Counted from the first letter of the stretch, positions 17,108 through 28,418 are shown. The stretch is 64,000 nucleotides of DNA from CATQHB01 sp965262595 (GCA_965262595.1 OZ253548.1:1550001-1614000), one strand, 5' to 3'. Numbers and translations: made by a program. Notes: generated by a model not told the origin, from the sequence alone.

Positions 17108-17776
17108 CTAGGCCGGGCCGTCATCGACCAGGTCGACCCGCACCGCCCAGACCACCATCTGCTGCCTGGTCTTGAACCCCAGCTTCTTCTGGAGGCCGGA
17201 CACGGCGTTGCGCACGGTCAAGCCGCTGTTGTTCCGTATCTCCCCGATCTCCTGATAGGTCAGCCCCTCGGCAAACAGCTTCAGGATCGCTTTCTCTCGC
17301 CCCGTCAGGGTGCCCAGCCGGTCAGAGGAGGCGTCAATGGATGAACTGCGCACCGCCCGGGACAGTCGACGGGCCGCGTCCCCCGGGATTCGGACCTCGC
17401 CCGCAGCGACCTCCCGCAGGGTCGCCAGGAGCTGCTCCTTGCCGGAGTACTTCTGCAGGTAGCCGGTGGCCCCGGCGGCGATCGACTGTACGATGGCGTC
17501 CTGCTCATTGGAGGCGGTCAGCATCAGGACCCTGGTTCCGGGCAGCAGTTCCATAATCCGCCTACAGGCTTCGATGCCGGTCATGGACGGCATTATCACG
17601 TCCACGACGATCACATCGGGGGCGGCCGCCTCAACAATTCTGAGGGCCTCCTCCCTGTCGGCCGCCTGGCCCACCACCTGAAACTCCCCGGTGTTCTCCA
17701 GGGCGTCCCGCAGCAGGTCCCGCATTATCGAGTGGTCGTCGACCAGCATCACGCTGGTCCGGGTGTCGGTAGTCAT
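17108..17776 (-). CDS. Response regulator, NarL/FixJ (LuxR-type HTH) family
   Basis: 222 residues. The receiver domain has acidic residues D13/D14, phospho-acceptor D59 in VIVVDVIMPSMTG, and the Thr/Lys switch residues (LMLTAS, LQKYSG). The C-terminal HTH begins at LTGREKAILKLFAEGLTYQEIGEIRNNSGLTVRNAVSGLQKKLG. The gene begins directly after the sensor kinase gene (adjacent, no gap), so the two formed a two-component operon. The regulator is intact while its kinase is frameshifted. Target genes are unknown. Nothing is seen between 16847 and 17107. Confidence 0.92.
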   Translation of the reverse strand: MTTDTRTSVMLVDDHSIMRDLLRDALENTGEFQVVGQAADREEALRIVEAAAPDVIVVDVIMPSMTGIEACRRIMELLPGTRVLMLTASNEQDAIVQSIAAGATGYLQKYSGKEQLLATLREVAAGEVRIPGDAARRLSRAVRSSSIDASSDRLGTLTGREKAILKLFAEGLTYQEIGEIRNNSGLTVRNAVSGLQKKLGFKTRQQMVVWAVRVDLVDDGPA

Positions 17777-19013
17777 CTACTCCCCTCCATCGAGAGTTTG
17801 ATACGGTATAACGCAGGTCACCGTGGTCCCGCCGCCGTCCCCGCCATCAGTCTTATTTGTTTTCACCCCAAGGCGTCCGCCCATCCGCTCGGCGTCGCCC
17901 CGCATGTTTCTGAACCCGTGGCCCCTGGTGTCGTAGTTCTCCGGCAACCCCCTGCCGTCGTCGGACACGGACAGCCGCAGTTCCTCACCGGTGCAGTCCA
18001 GCCCGATGACCACCCGGCTGGCCCCGGCGTACCGGAGCAGGTTGGTCAGGGCATTGTGGGCTATGGAAAAGAGCAGGCTCTTGGTTATGGTTGACAGGTG
18101 TCCGGCTCCGTGCCGTGCCGGACCAGCTCCGCCGGAACCGAGGTGATGACGGTGAAAGTAGCGGCGTGGGCTTCCAGGACCTCGCCCAGTTCCTCCCCCC
18201 GGAATAGCTGCCCGCCGTCAATGGGGTGTCTGAGTTCCCACATGGCCGAGCGGGAAAGGTCCGCGACCAGCCGGAGCTTGGCCAGCAGCGCCGCATTGGA
18301 CTGGTCCACCAGCTCCAGCGCCCCCTTGAGGCCCAGGCCGATCATGTAGGCCCACTGGGCAGTGGTGTCGTGGATCTTCTGGGAGAGCTCGATGCGCTGG
18401 CGCTGCAGTTCCCGCTCCAGGCCCCTTCTCCTGCTTTCCCGCTCCAGGCCGGCGATGATGCCGACCGCGGCGGAGACGGCGTACAGCGCCACCACTCTAT
18501 AGAACAGGCTGCTCTCCTCCTTGCCGGAGAGGTCCAGCCCCGGCTTCACCGTAACGCTCAGTACCGAGTACAGGGCGGCCACCAGGGTGGTCCAGGGCAG
18601 GACCAGCCGGGGAGCGGTGAACACGTAGGCGAACACCGCCACCGCTAAGTAGTACAACGCTAAGTAGGGACTGTTGAAACCGCCGGAAAGGGACACGCTG
18701 AACGAGATCGCCGCCAGGTCCAGGGCGCTCAGCCCAAACAGCCAGACCGGCTTCACTGTCCCGCTGCGGCGGATCCGGTATTGAACATACCCGTTGGCCG
18801 CCATGAATCCGAGGCAGTAGAGGGTGTTGAGCAGGTGGCTGAGGGACCCGTAGTCGACGCGGTAGTGGATTCCAGAAAGGCGGCGGTCAGACCGAACCAC
18901 CGGAGCCACAACAACACCCGGGCAGCGTGGAGCAGTTCCGCCGGGCTGGTCCGCTCGGCCCCCCGAAAGAACTCCGTCAACCTTCTGGCCGCAATGCGTA
19001 TCACACTTAGCAC
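17777..19013 (-). pseudogene. NarL-type membrane sensor histidine kinase, two frameshifts
   Basis: The parts lie in order in three frames. An N-terminal block (LTEFFRGAERTSPAELLHAARVLLWLRWFGL) starts at GTG 19013, preceded by GGGAG. From about 18860, a second frame carries several membrane helices and the HisKA_3 phospho-acceptor helix (ELSQKIHDTTAQWAYMIGLGLKGALE). From about 18106, a third frame carries the HATPase domain (FSIAHNALTNLLRYAGASRVVIGLD, SDDGRGLPENYDTRGHGFRNM). All catalytic motifs are still readable, so the breaks are recent or are sequencing errors. The encoded kinase would phosphorylate the adjacent regulator. Confidence 0.75.
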
Positions 19014-19106
19014 GGGACTCCCCAAGTTGCCTCCGTCGGCTGAGTTACGGTCACAAACCATCCTCGTGCCGGGTCGTCTGACACGGCGATGCTGCTGGTT
19101 ACCCAC

Positions 19107-19961
19107 AACTTTGTGCCGGGTATTTCACCGCAGAGCCGGCAGCTCCGGGTGAGGCATCACCATCAATCTAACGCGAAATACCTCTGATAACAAGGTGGCG
19201 TATAACAAGGTAGCAGACGAAACCAACCTGTCATGATCCACAAATAAAAGGAAAACGGAGCCCTGTCCCGACCGAGCTTCGACCAGGCCTTGGGTGATAG
19301 GTATACCCATCGGGCCTGGAAAAGCTCACCGGATTGATGGAACCGCCTCTGCCGGAACCCTTTCGCCCTTCCTGACGAGGGAGTGAGAATCCACGCCACA
19401 CCCTTGGGAGGCATCTGACTGGGCGTTGGGTCGCCTCGGCGGGGGCCTGGGCCGAGGTCTTTCCGAGTTGCGAATTATCACTGTTGGTGTATATACCACA
19501 TAATAGGCACATAGGCAGTATTGCTATTGGCGTCATTAGATGTTTTGAATGTTGCTTAGTATTTGGGTGGGTCGTGCTTTCTGTCCGGAAGCCTACCGAT
19601 CCGTCCCCAACGTGGAGAACGCGCCGAATGAAATGTTGGCATTTGATAGCCCCTCGAGATACGGTCCGGCGGGAAGTCCAGGGTCGGCTACCAGACCCGG
19701 AAGGCCCGCTCCTTTTCTGTGGTGCCGGCGACGCCGTCCTGCAGGTGGAAAGAACGGACCGGCAACATGCCCTGGCGAACCACCCGAAAATGCCGGCGGG
19801 CAGGCGTTCGCCTGGAATCGAAGCGACCGGTGCAGGCAGCGGCAATGGAGCACATACCCGTAGCTGCCGCGCTGACCGCGCTGGGGTTCGCCGTGCCCGG
19901 CGACCTGGCACAGCCCCCCTCCCCCCTCCGACTTTTGGCCTTGCCAAGCCGGCGGTAAGTC
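19107..19961. other. 855-bp stretch without a supportable gene
   Basis: Open frames occur on both strands but none shows recognisable motifs or a ribosome-binding site. A somewhat AT-rich patch at about 19470-19560 may hold promoters for the flanking divergent genes. Confidence 0.4.
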
Positions 19962-22900
19962 ATGATCGCCCCCCGGCGGCCTGTGCCGCTCCCGCTACTG
20001 CTATTGTTCATCGGACTGGCGGTCCTCGCCGCCAGCCTGCTGGTCATCCCCTGGGTTGTTCAGGCCCAGGCCCCGGAGGTGGCCCCGACCGCGGGCGCCA
20101 CCGGCAATAACCCCCCGGCCAAGCCCACCAGCCTCCAGGCCTCGGCGGAGCACGATGCGGTCGCCCTCACCTGGACGGCCGCAACGGACCAGACCGTCAC
20201 CCACTACGCCATCCTGCGCCGCAACCGGGACACGGACGCGGTGGGCGTCTTCCACGTGATCAAGAGCAACGCCGGTCGGAGACCGGCTACACCGACGGGT
20301 CGGTAGCGGCGTCGAGCAGGTACATCTACCGGGTGAAGGCGGTCAGTCCCACCGGCGTCAGCGAGTGGTCCGGGTTCGTCAAAGCCGACACCCCGGCAGC
20401 GCCGGACCCGACGCCCACGCCTACCTCCACTCCCGAACCAGAGCCTGAGACGGACCCGGCTTCCCTGGCCCCCACCGGCCTGTCCGCCGCGTTTGCCGAA
20501 GGCAGCGGAGTGGCCCTTAGCTGGACCGCTCCGGCGGAGGACGCCGACAGCGTCACCGGCTACGAGATTCTGCGCGCCGTGGGCGAGGGAGAGTTAGCCG
20601 CCCTGGCGGCCGACACCGGGACCACCGGCACCGCCTACACCGATGGCACCGCCACCGAGGCGGGCGAGACCTACGCCTACCAGGTGAAGGCGATCCGGGG
20701 CGAGGACCGCAGCCAGGCATCGGGCCAGGCCCAGGTCCAGGTCCAGGTCCAACTCCCCCATGACCCCGCTGACCTCGCTCCGTCAAACCTGGCCGCCGGG
20801 CTTGCCGAAGGCGGCGGGGTGGCCCTGAGCTGGACCGCCCCGGCGGAGGACGCCGCTAGCGTCAGCGGCTACGAGGTTCTGCGCGCCGTGGGCCAGGGGG
20901 ATCTGGGCACACTGACGACCGACACAGCATCCACTGACACGACCCACACTGACGCGACCGCCACCGACGCGGCGGAGACCTACGCCTACCAGGTCAAGGC
21001 CATCCGCGGCCAGGTGAAGAGCCAGAGCTCAAACGAAGTCGTCGTCGCGACGACGGAGTCGGAGGCGCCTGATCCCCCGGCCACGCCCGAGAACCTGGCC
21101 CCCGGCAACCTCACGTTCGAGATACTGGAGGCCGGCGTAGCGCTGAGCTGGGTCGCCCCGGCCGCCGACGCCGAATCCGTGACCGGGCACCGGGTGCTGC
21201 GCCGACGCCCCAACCAGGGCGAGAACGAGCTGCTGGGGTGGAAATCGGACACCGGGTCCACCGAGACCACCTACAAGGACAGGTACGCCCAGACCCACGG
21301 GGAGTACTACGTCTACCGGGTGCGCGCCCTGCGCGGGGACGAACAGAGCCGGTGGACGAACTCCGTCGACGTGAGGCGGCCCGAGGCCGCGCCTTCGACG
21401 ACAGTGTGGAGGCCCTCGAACCTCCTGGCTCAGTTGTACATGGAGGTTGAAGTTGGGTAGGAGGGCGTCACGACGCAGGTCAAGCTGACCTGGGACGCTC
21501 CTGCCGAGGGGGCCGAATGGGTCAGGGGCTACGAGGTCCAGCGGGCCACTTGCGACGGCGGGTTCACCACCCTGGTGGTCGACACCGGCTCCACGGCGAC
21601 CGCCTACACCGACGCCACCGCCGAGGCGGGAGAGGCCTATACGTACCGGGTGCGGGCGCGGCGCCCGCAGGGGAAGAGCCTGACCTCCAACACGTGGACG
21701 GTCCTCCTCCCCGGAGGGACCGGCGACGGGGCCTGCGGCATAGCCGCCGGAGCGTCGGGCACCGCGGCCACCCCGGAGGGGGGCCTCACATTCGTTTATT
21801 CCTCCCACGACGGCCAGGAGTTCAACACGCTCAAGGCGGCCGGACATACCAACCCAATGGGCATCTGGTCGGATGGGACCACCATGTGGGTGGCGCACAG
21901 ACCCCAGACAGGATTCGGTGATACCTCCTCGGCCAAGCTGTTCGCCTACAACATGTCCACGAAGCAGCGGGACTCCGCCAAGGACTTCAACACCCTGGAC
22001 GCGGCGGGAAACGACAATCCTCGCGGTCTCCGGTCTGACGGCAACATCATGTGGGTCACCGACTATGCCGACGAGAAGATTTACGCCTACGACATGAATA
22101 CCAAGGCCCGCGTACCCGGTGAGGAGTTCAATAACCTGTACCGGTTTAATGAAGATGGAGAATACCCGGAGGGCTACCCTTGGGGGATCCGGTCCGACGG
22201 AGACATCATGTGGGTGGTTGATGACGATGATGCGAGAGTATACGCATATGACATGGATACCAAAGCCCGCGTACCCAACCAGGACTTCACTAGCCTGGAC
22301 GCAGTCGGCAATGCAGTCCCTACTGGCCTATGGGGGGACGAGACCACCCTGTTCGTAATCGATAGATTTAGCAAAATCTACGCCTATTGGCATTCGAACA
22401 AGGCTCCCAACGCTCCCAGGTACATTTCCCTAAAGGCAGAGAATGACCGAGCTAACGGTATCTGGTCGGATGGGACAACCATGTGGGTGTCGGACTCTGG
22501 TGACGACAAGATCTACGCCTACGAGCTGCCGGACCTCGTATTGCCGGAAGACACGTTGTCTGTGGAGCGTGTCACCGACACCACGGCCCTAATCAAGGTG
22601 GACATTCAGGCACTGGTCAAGCCTACGGCAGCGCAGCGCCGGCGGTATCGCTGAGTGTCATTGGCAGCAGGTCCAGCGCAACCATGTACGTGCATCCCGC
22701 CGGAAGCTACGCCCGTTTCCTGTTGATGGGCCTGCTTCCGGAAACCCAATACACGGTGGTAGCGAGCTACGGGGTGGCAACGAAGTTCAACTTAGGCGAC
22801 TTGGGCCGCGAGATCTTCCGCACCGATTATGCCCGGCTGGCCGATATCGAGACCTCCGGCCTGACCCACACGGAGGCCACGGTCACGGTCTCCCTGGCCG

Positions 22901-24841
22901 GCGCGGACCTGGACAGAAGCTGCTGCTTCAAATGGTACCCCCACAGCAACGAGGATGAGGACGAGGACGGGTAAACCTATTATCTCAGGCACAAGGCCAG
23001 CGATGACACCGTTTGGTCCGATCCCGTCGAGTTGACACTCTCCGATTTCGCCGCCAACGTGAGACTGACCGGCCTGGACCAGGGCGCCGCCTACGACGTA
23101 GAGGTAAACGAGGACCCAACGTTCATGCCCCGGCAGGCTTCGGTGGGTAGCTACCAAGCAACGCTGACGGTTGGTGCTGACGATTTTGGTTATGTTGGGC
23201 TCGACTTAAGTGGTGGATTCGTTGACCCGTTCGGGAGTATTTCCCCCACCACCTTTGAGCTGGGTGGCGTCGAGTACTCCATTATTGCGCTCTATCCTGA
23301 TTTGGGTGAACTACAACCGGGGTTTGACAAAGCACTCCCTGACGGCGTTGAGTTCACGCTCACCCTGGGCACAACGGAGTTCGACAGCAGCGATGTATCT
23401 AGTGGTGGTGGGACAAATTACAGGTGGGCGGGGGGCCCCGAGCTGGTCCGACGGAGAAGCGGTCGCTGTGCAATTGGACTTCACGACCCCCGTGGTCTTC
23501 AGGGAGGGCGCCACGCTGCTCGGCGCCTTCACCACCCCCACCATGCCCCCGACGCTGGCCTTCGAGACGAAAATAACGGTGGGTGTTGGCACTTCCTTAG
23601 ATGGGTATGACTCGACGGTTTCTGGTGCCCCACAAGGGAGCCTTTACCCAGGAAACACGTTCGACGTGGGTGGCGTCGAATACATCGTAGAGGTTGTCAG
23701 TTTTGAGAAGGGTGCTAACCCCGGGTTCGTTCTCCAGGTCCATCCGGCGCTCCCATTCGACTTCACTCTGCGCGTGGGCTCCACCAACTTGGAGTCCAGC
23801 AGCGCAACCGCTACTGTCTATAACGACGGAGTTGGATTCTACAAATGGGACGGAACGACAAACCCGAACTGGACCGACCGGCAGGTGGTCGACGTGGAAC
23901 TGGATGTTCCGCTCATCGACATCTGCGGCCACTCCCCGGCGGTGGCCGCTGCCATCGTGGAGGCCACGCCCTCCTTCGACTTCTGCCACATAACCTCGCA
24001 GCTGGACCTGGCGGGCATCACCGAGCTGGACCTCACAGGCAAGTCCGGCTACGGCCTGAAGGCCGGCGACTTCGCCGGGCTGTCCGGACTGACGCGGCTG
24101 GACCTGAGCGGCTACGCACTGAGCGGCCTCCGCCCCCAGTTGCCCCCAGGCGTATTCGACGGCCTCCACAACCTGGAGACCCTGGACATCAACGACACCC
24201 ACCTGATGAGCTTATCCAGAGGCATATTCGAGGACCTGAGCAACCTGATCGAGCTGGACCTCAACAACACCCTCTTGCAGTCGGATTCCGTGCCCGTGGG
24301 CGCCTTCGGCGGCCTGTACAGCCTGGAGATCCTGCGCATCGCCGATGGAGGATATGAAGATGGTGGCATCAACCTCCGCGATCTGGACATCTTCAGGGGC
24401 CTGGACAACCTGCGGGTACTGGACGTACGGCCCAGTAAGCAGCTCCAGGCCGCGCCCCTGTCCTTCCTGCCCCTGACCAGCCTCACGACGTACAACGGCG
24501 AGGACTACACCCGGCCCGTCGACGCGCCGAAGAACCTGACGGCAACCATGGAGGACTTCCCCGGCGACAGCTCGCGGAAGAAGGTCACCCTGACCTGGGA
24601 GGCCCCGGACGGGGTGAGCGGCATCACCGGCTACCGGATCCTGCCCACGCACAGGGGTCAACCCTCCGACGACCTCTACGCCCATCCAATCGCCAGTGTC
24701 GGCAGCAACACCCTTATCTACGTTCACGGGGCCAGCGACGGCATCCCGCCCGAGTCTCCCAACGGCTTCAATTGCACCTACTACGTGGTCGCCATCACCG
24801 CCGACGGGGACGGCTTACCGGCCCAGGTGTTCGTCCCCTGA
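19962..24841 (+). pseudogene. Giant secreted fibronectin type III / propeller / leucine-rich repeat protein, broken
   Basis: A signal peptide (LPLLLLFIGLAVLAASLLVI, ending near VQAQA) opens a protein of roughly 1,600 residues. At least four FN3 modules follow (VALSWTAPAEDADSVTGYEIL and similar; AYTDG...GETYAYQVKAIRG). Next come propeller-like repeats (GIWSDGTTMWVSDSGDDKIYAYE), then leucine-rich repeats at about 24000-24480, and a final FN3 module. Breaks: frameshift near 20280, in-frame TAG 21458-21460, frameshift near 22612, in-frame TAA 22972-22974, frameshift near 23430. The codons between breaks look normal. The intact form would be a surface or extracellular adhesion protein. A (CAGGTC)n tract lies at about 20724-20752. 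Confidence 0.75.
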
Positions 24842-24939
24842 TCGAGTGCGCCGCCAAGGCAAGCCCGTCCCGCCTTTCCAGGCGGGGCGGGCGAACACCG
24901 ACGGGCGGCAACCGTTACCAAGGCACAACAGAGGACAAG

Positions 24940-25065
24940 CTCAGCAACATTCCCAGGCGAATCACGGTGCGGCCGGACTCCGATAACCAAGGGGTCATAT
25001 GCGCCGAGGACGGCAGGAAGCTCTCCAACCGGCTGGGAGTTCACCGTTTCCAGGCCAAGCGGATA
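24940..25065 (+). pseudogene. Remnant of an FN3-protein terminal repeat
   Basis: One frame reads NIPRRITVRPDSDNQGVICA followed by EDGRKLSNRLGVHRF. The second remnant at 25493 carries the same CxEDGRxLSN signature. These blocks are common at the C-termini of the same kind of secreted FN3 protein, so this is debris of that gene or of a paralogue. Confidence 0.5.
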
Positions 25066-25339
25066 CACCGGACGGGTGCACGGCGCTTGGCCTTCCAGGC
25101 AACAAGAAAAGCCCGCATATGCGGATGGCCGTGGGAGGGCAGAGGCCTCTCCCGGTCTGGATGCGTCCCGAGCTTCGGGGGCGGCGGGAGAACGGGTTTG
25201 CCTGCGCACCGCACGGCTGACGGCTTGGACATCCTGCGGGGGGATTGCGGCCGTCCTGAGAAGGACTGGCGCTATGCCGAGACAGCGCACTAACTACAGG
25301 AGAAGAACCTACGCCTTCCCCGCCAACTTGCCGCAGCTC

Positions 25340-25492
25340 CTAGTATTACAACGACGGATTGCCAAATATGTAGTCTGACCCTTCCTACTCGGCCACGAGC
25401 GAGCTATTGGAGTAGGCTCATCGCAGTACGTTGTCAGGTTCAATTTGTTCGCGAAAATCACTGTGCCATATAAACTGTCGTTGTAGTACTAG
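25340..25492. mobile_element. CTAG-flanked MITE related to the IS701-like element
   Basis: A 153-bp sequence with CTAG at both outer ends and terminal inverted repeats TATTACAACGAC / GTCGTTGTAGTA (11 of 12 pair). The CTAG target and the TAxTACA ends match the IS at 36039-37490, so it is probably a non-autonomous relative. It split the FN3 debris. Confidence 0.68.
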
Positions 25493-25647
25493 GGCTGGAC
25501 CGTGGAGGTGGACCCCGCCGGCAACGGCTTCGTCACCATCACCCTGCCCGAAACCACCGACTGCGATGCCACCGGCGCCATCTGCACCGAGGACGGCAGA
25601 ATGCTGTCCAACACCACCTCGGATTCCATTGCAGGAGCCCAGTAGGC
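25493..25647 (+). pseudogene. Second FN3-protein terminal-repeat remnant
   Basis: Directly after the MITE, the frame reads TVEVDPAGNGFVTITLPETT followed by DCDATGAICTEDGRMLSNTT and stops at TAG 25645. It has the same CxEDGRxLSN signature as the remnant at 24940. No start codon belongs to it. Confidence 0.5.
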
Positions 25648-26246
25648 CCACGCGACTGACCCCGCCTCCAAGGAGGCCGCCGGTACGGCAGCCACCCTGG
25701 CCAATAAAAACCAAGCAGCAAGACTACGCTGCAAGACTACGCTGCAAGAAACGTCAGCGCTGCGCTACCAAGACTTGATCAACGCCAGCTCGACGAGTCT
25801 CAAGAGGACGTTACAGAGCAGCGGGCAAGATGTCCTGTAATCGCTGGTTTATTCAACATCACTTTTAGACTCAGATAGCGATTCGTATCTACGGCTTTGC
25901 CACATCCGTAGCAGAAGAGTGTCAACATCGGGAGAACCAGGAGGCAGGGGCACCCCAGCAGGGAGGCTAACCATCGCAGGAGGCAAAAATTAAGGGCCCT
26001 GCCGCGCGCCCCGGAGGCAGGCCATTTGTCTACATTTTGTCAACATGCCATGCCGATCGGTTCCGTACGGAAGTGGGGTTTGCTCCGATTCCGACTGCCC
26101 CCGAGAACCTCTAAAGCAAACGGAACCAGCCAGTGCGGAAGGTGTCCAACAAACCCTTAACGCAGTTGTTGAACGGTTGCTATTGTTGAACAGGGTTGTT
26201 GAACACTTGGTCAAAGCTGGCGCGGGGCGCAGGTGGGGGGTGTTCA
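25648..26246. other. 600-bp stretch without a supportable gene
   Basis: No convincing coding frame. From 26160 several GTTGAAC/TGTTGAACA motifs occur in direct repetition, leading into the recombinase upstream element. Confidence 0.4.
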
Positions 26247-26270
26247 AAAACGCCCGTTTTCTGAACACTT
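26247..26270. promoter_or_regulatory. Conserved element upstream of the intact serine recombinase
   Basis: AAACGCCCGTTTTCTGAACAC lies about 45 bp before the recombinase start. It parallels AAACGGGCGTTTACAGAACAC upstream of the recombinase remnant at 3025. Candidate resolution or operator site. Confidence 0.5.
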
Positions 26271-26311
26271 CCCGCAGGAGGACGCTGCCCCGCGCTGGCG
26301 ACTTGATTCCC

Positions 26312-26905
26312 ATGACCATGCTCCCCGTCACCTATGGCTACGCCCGGGTCAGCAAGTCCGACGATGAGGCCAGGAACCTGGAGATCCAACTCCGCCTGCT
26401 GGCCGACCACGGCATCCGTGAAGACCTGATCTTTTCCGACATCGCCACCGGCCGCACCCTGCGGCGTACCGGTTGGCAGGAACTGATGTCCCGACTCCGG
26501 CCCGGCGATACCCTGGCGGTGGCCTTCCTGGACCGGTTGAGCCGGAACTTCGAAGACGGGGTGCGCATCCAGGCCGACCTCACCGAGCGGAACATTGGCA
26601 TCGTGGCCCTCAGGGAGAACATCGACACCAGCGACGGCAGCGCCGCAGCCAAGTTCTTCCGCCGGTCCATGCTGGCTCAGGGGGCTTACCAAGTGGACTC
26701 GACCAGCGAGCGCATCAAGCTGGGCCTGGACCAGGCCCGGGCCGGCGGGAAGCGGATGGGACGCCCGCCCGTCTTGACCCCGGAGCAGGTGGCGCAGTGC
26801 CGCCGGATGACGGAGGAGGGCGCGGGGCTGCGGCACATCGCCCGGGTGATGCAGTGCTCGCCGGCCACGGTGAAGCAGGCTCTTGCCGCCACCCTGGACG
26901 GTTGA
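26312..26905 (+). CDS. Serine recombinase, resolvase/invertase family
   Basis: 197 residues from ATG 26312. The catalytic domain is complete: YGYARVSKSDDEARNLEIQL with nucleophile Ser, LAVAFLDRLSRNFEDGV with the catalytic Arg residues, then a long helix and a C-terminal helix-turn-helix (RMTEEGAGLRHIARVMQCSPATVKQAL) after GRPPVLTPEQVAQC. It is the size of Tn3-type resolvases and DNA invertases. It is the only intact recombinase in the window and may act on the repeated AAACGxxCGTTT sites, which is an inference. Confidence 0.9.
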   Translation: MTMLPVTYGYARVSKSDDEARNLEIQLRLLADHGIREDLIFSDIATGRTLRRTGWQELMSRLRPGDTLAVAFLDRLSRNFEDGVRIQADLTERNIGIVALRENIDTSDGSAAAKFFRRSMLAQGAYQVDSTSERIKLGLDQARAGGKRMGRPPVLTPEQVAQCRRMTEEGAGLRHIARVMQCSPATVKQALAATLDG

Positions 26906-26981
26906 GTGACCTCTGATCCCCTATAGCGATTCCAATTCCGTGAGAGCCCCGGAGGGTCGCCGCTCCAACAGGTCGATATAA

Positions 26982-27322
26982 CGAGGTCTGCTCATCCTGG
27001 CCGACCTGGGCCGGCACCGGCTCACCGGACAGCAATCCGCAGACCTCTACGAGCTGATCATCAGCCGCCACCGGGTCTCCAGCTGCGTCAGCGCCAGCAC
27101 CAGCACCAGCACCAGCACCAGCACCAGCGTCAGCACCAGCACCAGCACCAGCAACCGGGCCGTGGAGGAATGGCTCAGCCGCTTCGACGACCCCATCCTC
27201 GGTAACAGCGCCCTGGAGACCGGCTAGCCAATGCCAGCTGCCAGATCGTCATCGAGGGGGCCTACTACAGAGAGAAACTGTCGTCCCACCGGAAACTACT
27301 CGGCGACAAGGAAGGTGATTGA
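26982..27322 (+). pseudogene. IS21-family IstB-like ATP-binding protein, C-terminal remnant
   Basis: The frame reads GLLILADLGRHRLTGQQSAD then LYELIISRHRVSS. After a Ser-Thr tract it resumes with NRAVEEWLSRFDDPILGNSALETG. A frameshift leads to ANASCQIVIEGAYYREKLSSHRKLL. This is the second half of IstB, the ATPase helper of IS21 transposition. The Ser-Thr tract, placed where LTSNR is expected, comes from the expanded hexanucleotide. No istA and no Walker A region are present. Confidence 0.7.
27089..27153. repeat. CAGCAC hexanucleotide expansion
   Basis: About ten head-to-tail copies of CAGCAC (one altered to CAGCGT) inside the IstB-like remnant, encoding alternating Ser-Thr. Such tracts grow by replication slippage. 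Confidence 0.88.
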
Positions 27323-27431
27323 CTCCTCAGCCGCAACCTGATGCAAATCTATATCAGTCCCGCTCAGGGTGGACTAATGACCGTGGCGATCACTGGCCTA
27401 AAGCCCGTGGCGTTTCACAGCTTTAGTTTAG

Positions 27432-28418
27432 CTAAGGGACCGGAGCCACGGTGATGGCGTGTGCCTGGTCCGTTTCAATTGCCGAATCGGACTCCGCAGC
27501 TGCCTTGACGGGCGGTTCCGCCGCGAGGAGGAGTTCGACTGCCCGTTGCGAGGCGGCGCGGTAGATGTCCTGCATGGCCGGCACGAATTCCCGGGTGCCC
27601 TGCCAGAGCGGGAACCGGCCCAGCTGCTGCGGCAGAGCGGCAGCCAGCTCTGGTATGATCGCCGGGCCGGCATGGTCCTTTTCCCCCAGCGCCGTCAGCG
27701 GGTTGGACCAGAACTCCCCGGGTTCCGGCGGCAGGGGCTCGGCGGGCAGGGTGGGTCCCTCCAGGGTCTGGGCGGAGCGGCGGAACTCCGGAACCAACAG
27801 GTCCTCCCGGTCCATGCCCCGCATCCGGAAGATCAGGAACGGGTCCCGGTCGAACTCCTCGCCCAGCAGCAGATACACGGCGGCGACGTGCTTGCATGGG
27901 TTGGACCAGTCGGGACACGAGCATTCCGTCTCCAGGTCGTCCCGCCGGTTGGGGAACATGGACAGGCCGACGGCCCGGAAGCACTCCTCGATGTTGTCCG
28001 GCATACGGCCCGACAGAAGGCTGGCAGCGATAATGGGCTGTTCAGTCATGGCCTCCTGGAGCCGTTCCCAGTCCGGCGGGCTGATGGTCCGGACCTCGAT
28101 GCTCACGTCGTATGGCCTCCTGCGGGAGCCCTGCACCTTGGCCGTTACGCCGCCGGGCTGAACATCGACGGACATGACCTGTCCCCGGCGGGCGTAGGAG
28201 CGGCGATGTGCCGACCAGTCCATCCGAACCCGTATGACCTGTCCCCGGCGGGCGTAGGAGCGGCCCCGGTCGAGGCGTGTTCCGATGCGGAATTCCTCAA
28301 GGGTCTGGATCCACCGCTTGGCCCACCGGTTGGAGCCGAAGGCGCCGCGTTTCGACCCGGCCCGGATGCCGCCTCTGACTTCGATTGGCTTGGTGTACTC
28401 GTAGCCGTTGTAATTCAT
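27432..28418 (-). CDS. SWIM zinc-finger domain protein
   Basis: 328 residues from ATG 28418. The SWIM motif CSCPDWSNPCKHVAAVYLLLG (CxCx6CxH) lies at about residues 168-188. Upstream is GRSYARRGQV followed by TAKVQGSRRRPYDVSIEV, which is typical of proteins paired with SNF2 helicases. It starts 50 bp after the SNF2 gene on the same strand. SWIM domains bind DNA or protein, so this is likely the helicase cofactor. A 60-bp tandem duplication has repeated the RSYARRGQV segment without breaking the frame, which is unusual for this family. No membrane segments. Confidence 0.85.
   Translation of the reverse strand: MNYNGYEYTKPIEVRGGIRAGSKRGAFGSNRWAKRWIQTLEEFRIGTRLDRGRSYARRGQVIRVRMDWSAHRRSYARRGQVMSVDVQPGGVTAKVQGSRRRPYDVSIEVRTISPPDWERLQEAMTEQPIIAASLLSGRMPDNIEECFRAVGLSMFPNRRDDLETECSCPDWSNPCKHVAAVYLLLGEEFDRDPFLIFRMRGMDREDLLVPEFRRSAQTLEGPTLPAEPLPPEPGEFWSNPLTALGEKDHAGPAIIPELAAALPQQLGRFPLWQGTREFVPAMQDIYRAASQRAVELLLAAEPPVKAAAESDSAIETDQAHAITVAPVP
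28174..28267. repeat. 60-bp in-frame tandem duplication in the SWIM gene
   Basis: The ATGACCTGTCCCCGGCGGGC... segment starts at 28174 and again at 28234, identical over more than 30 bp. It duplicates 20 codons (RSYARRGQV). Confidence 0.85.
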
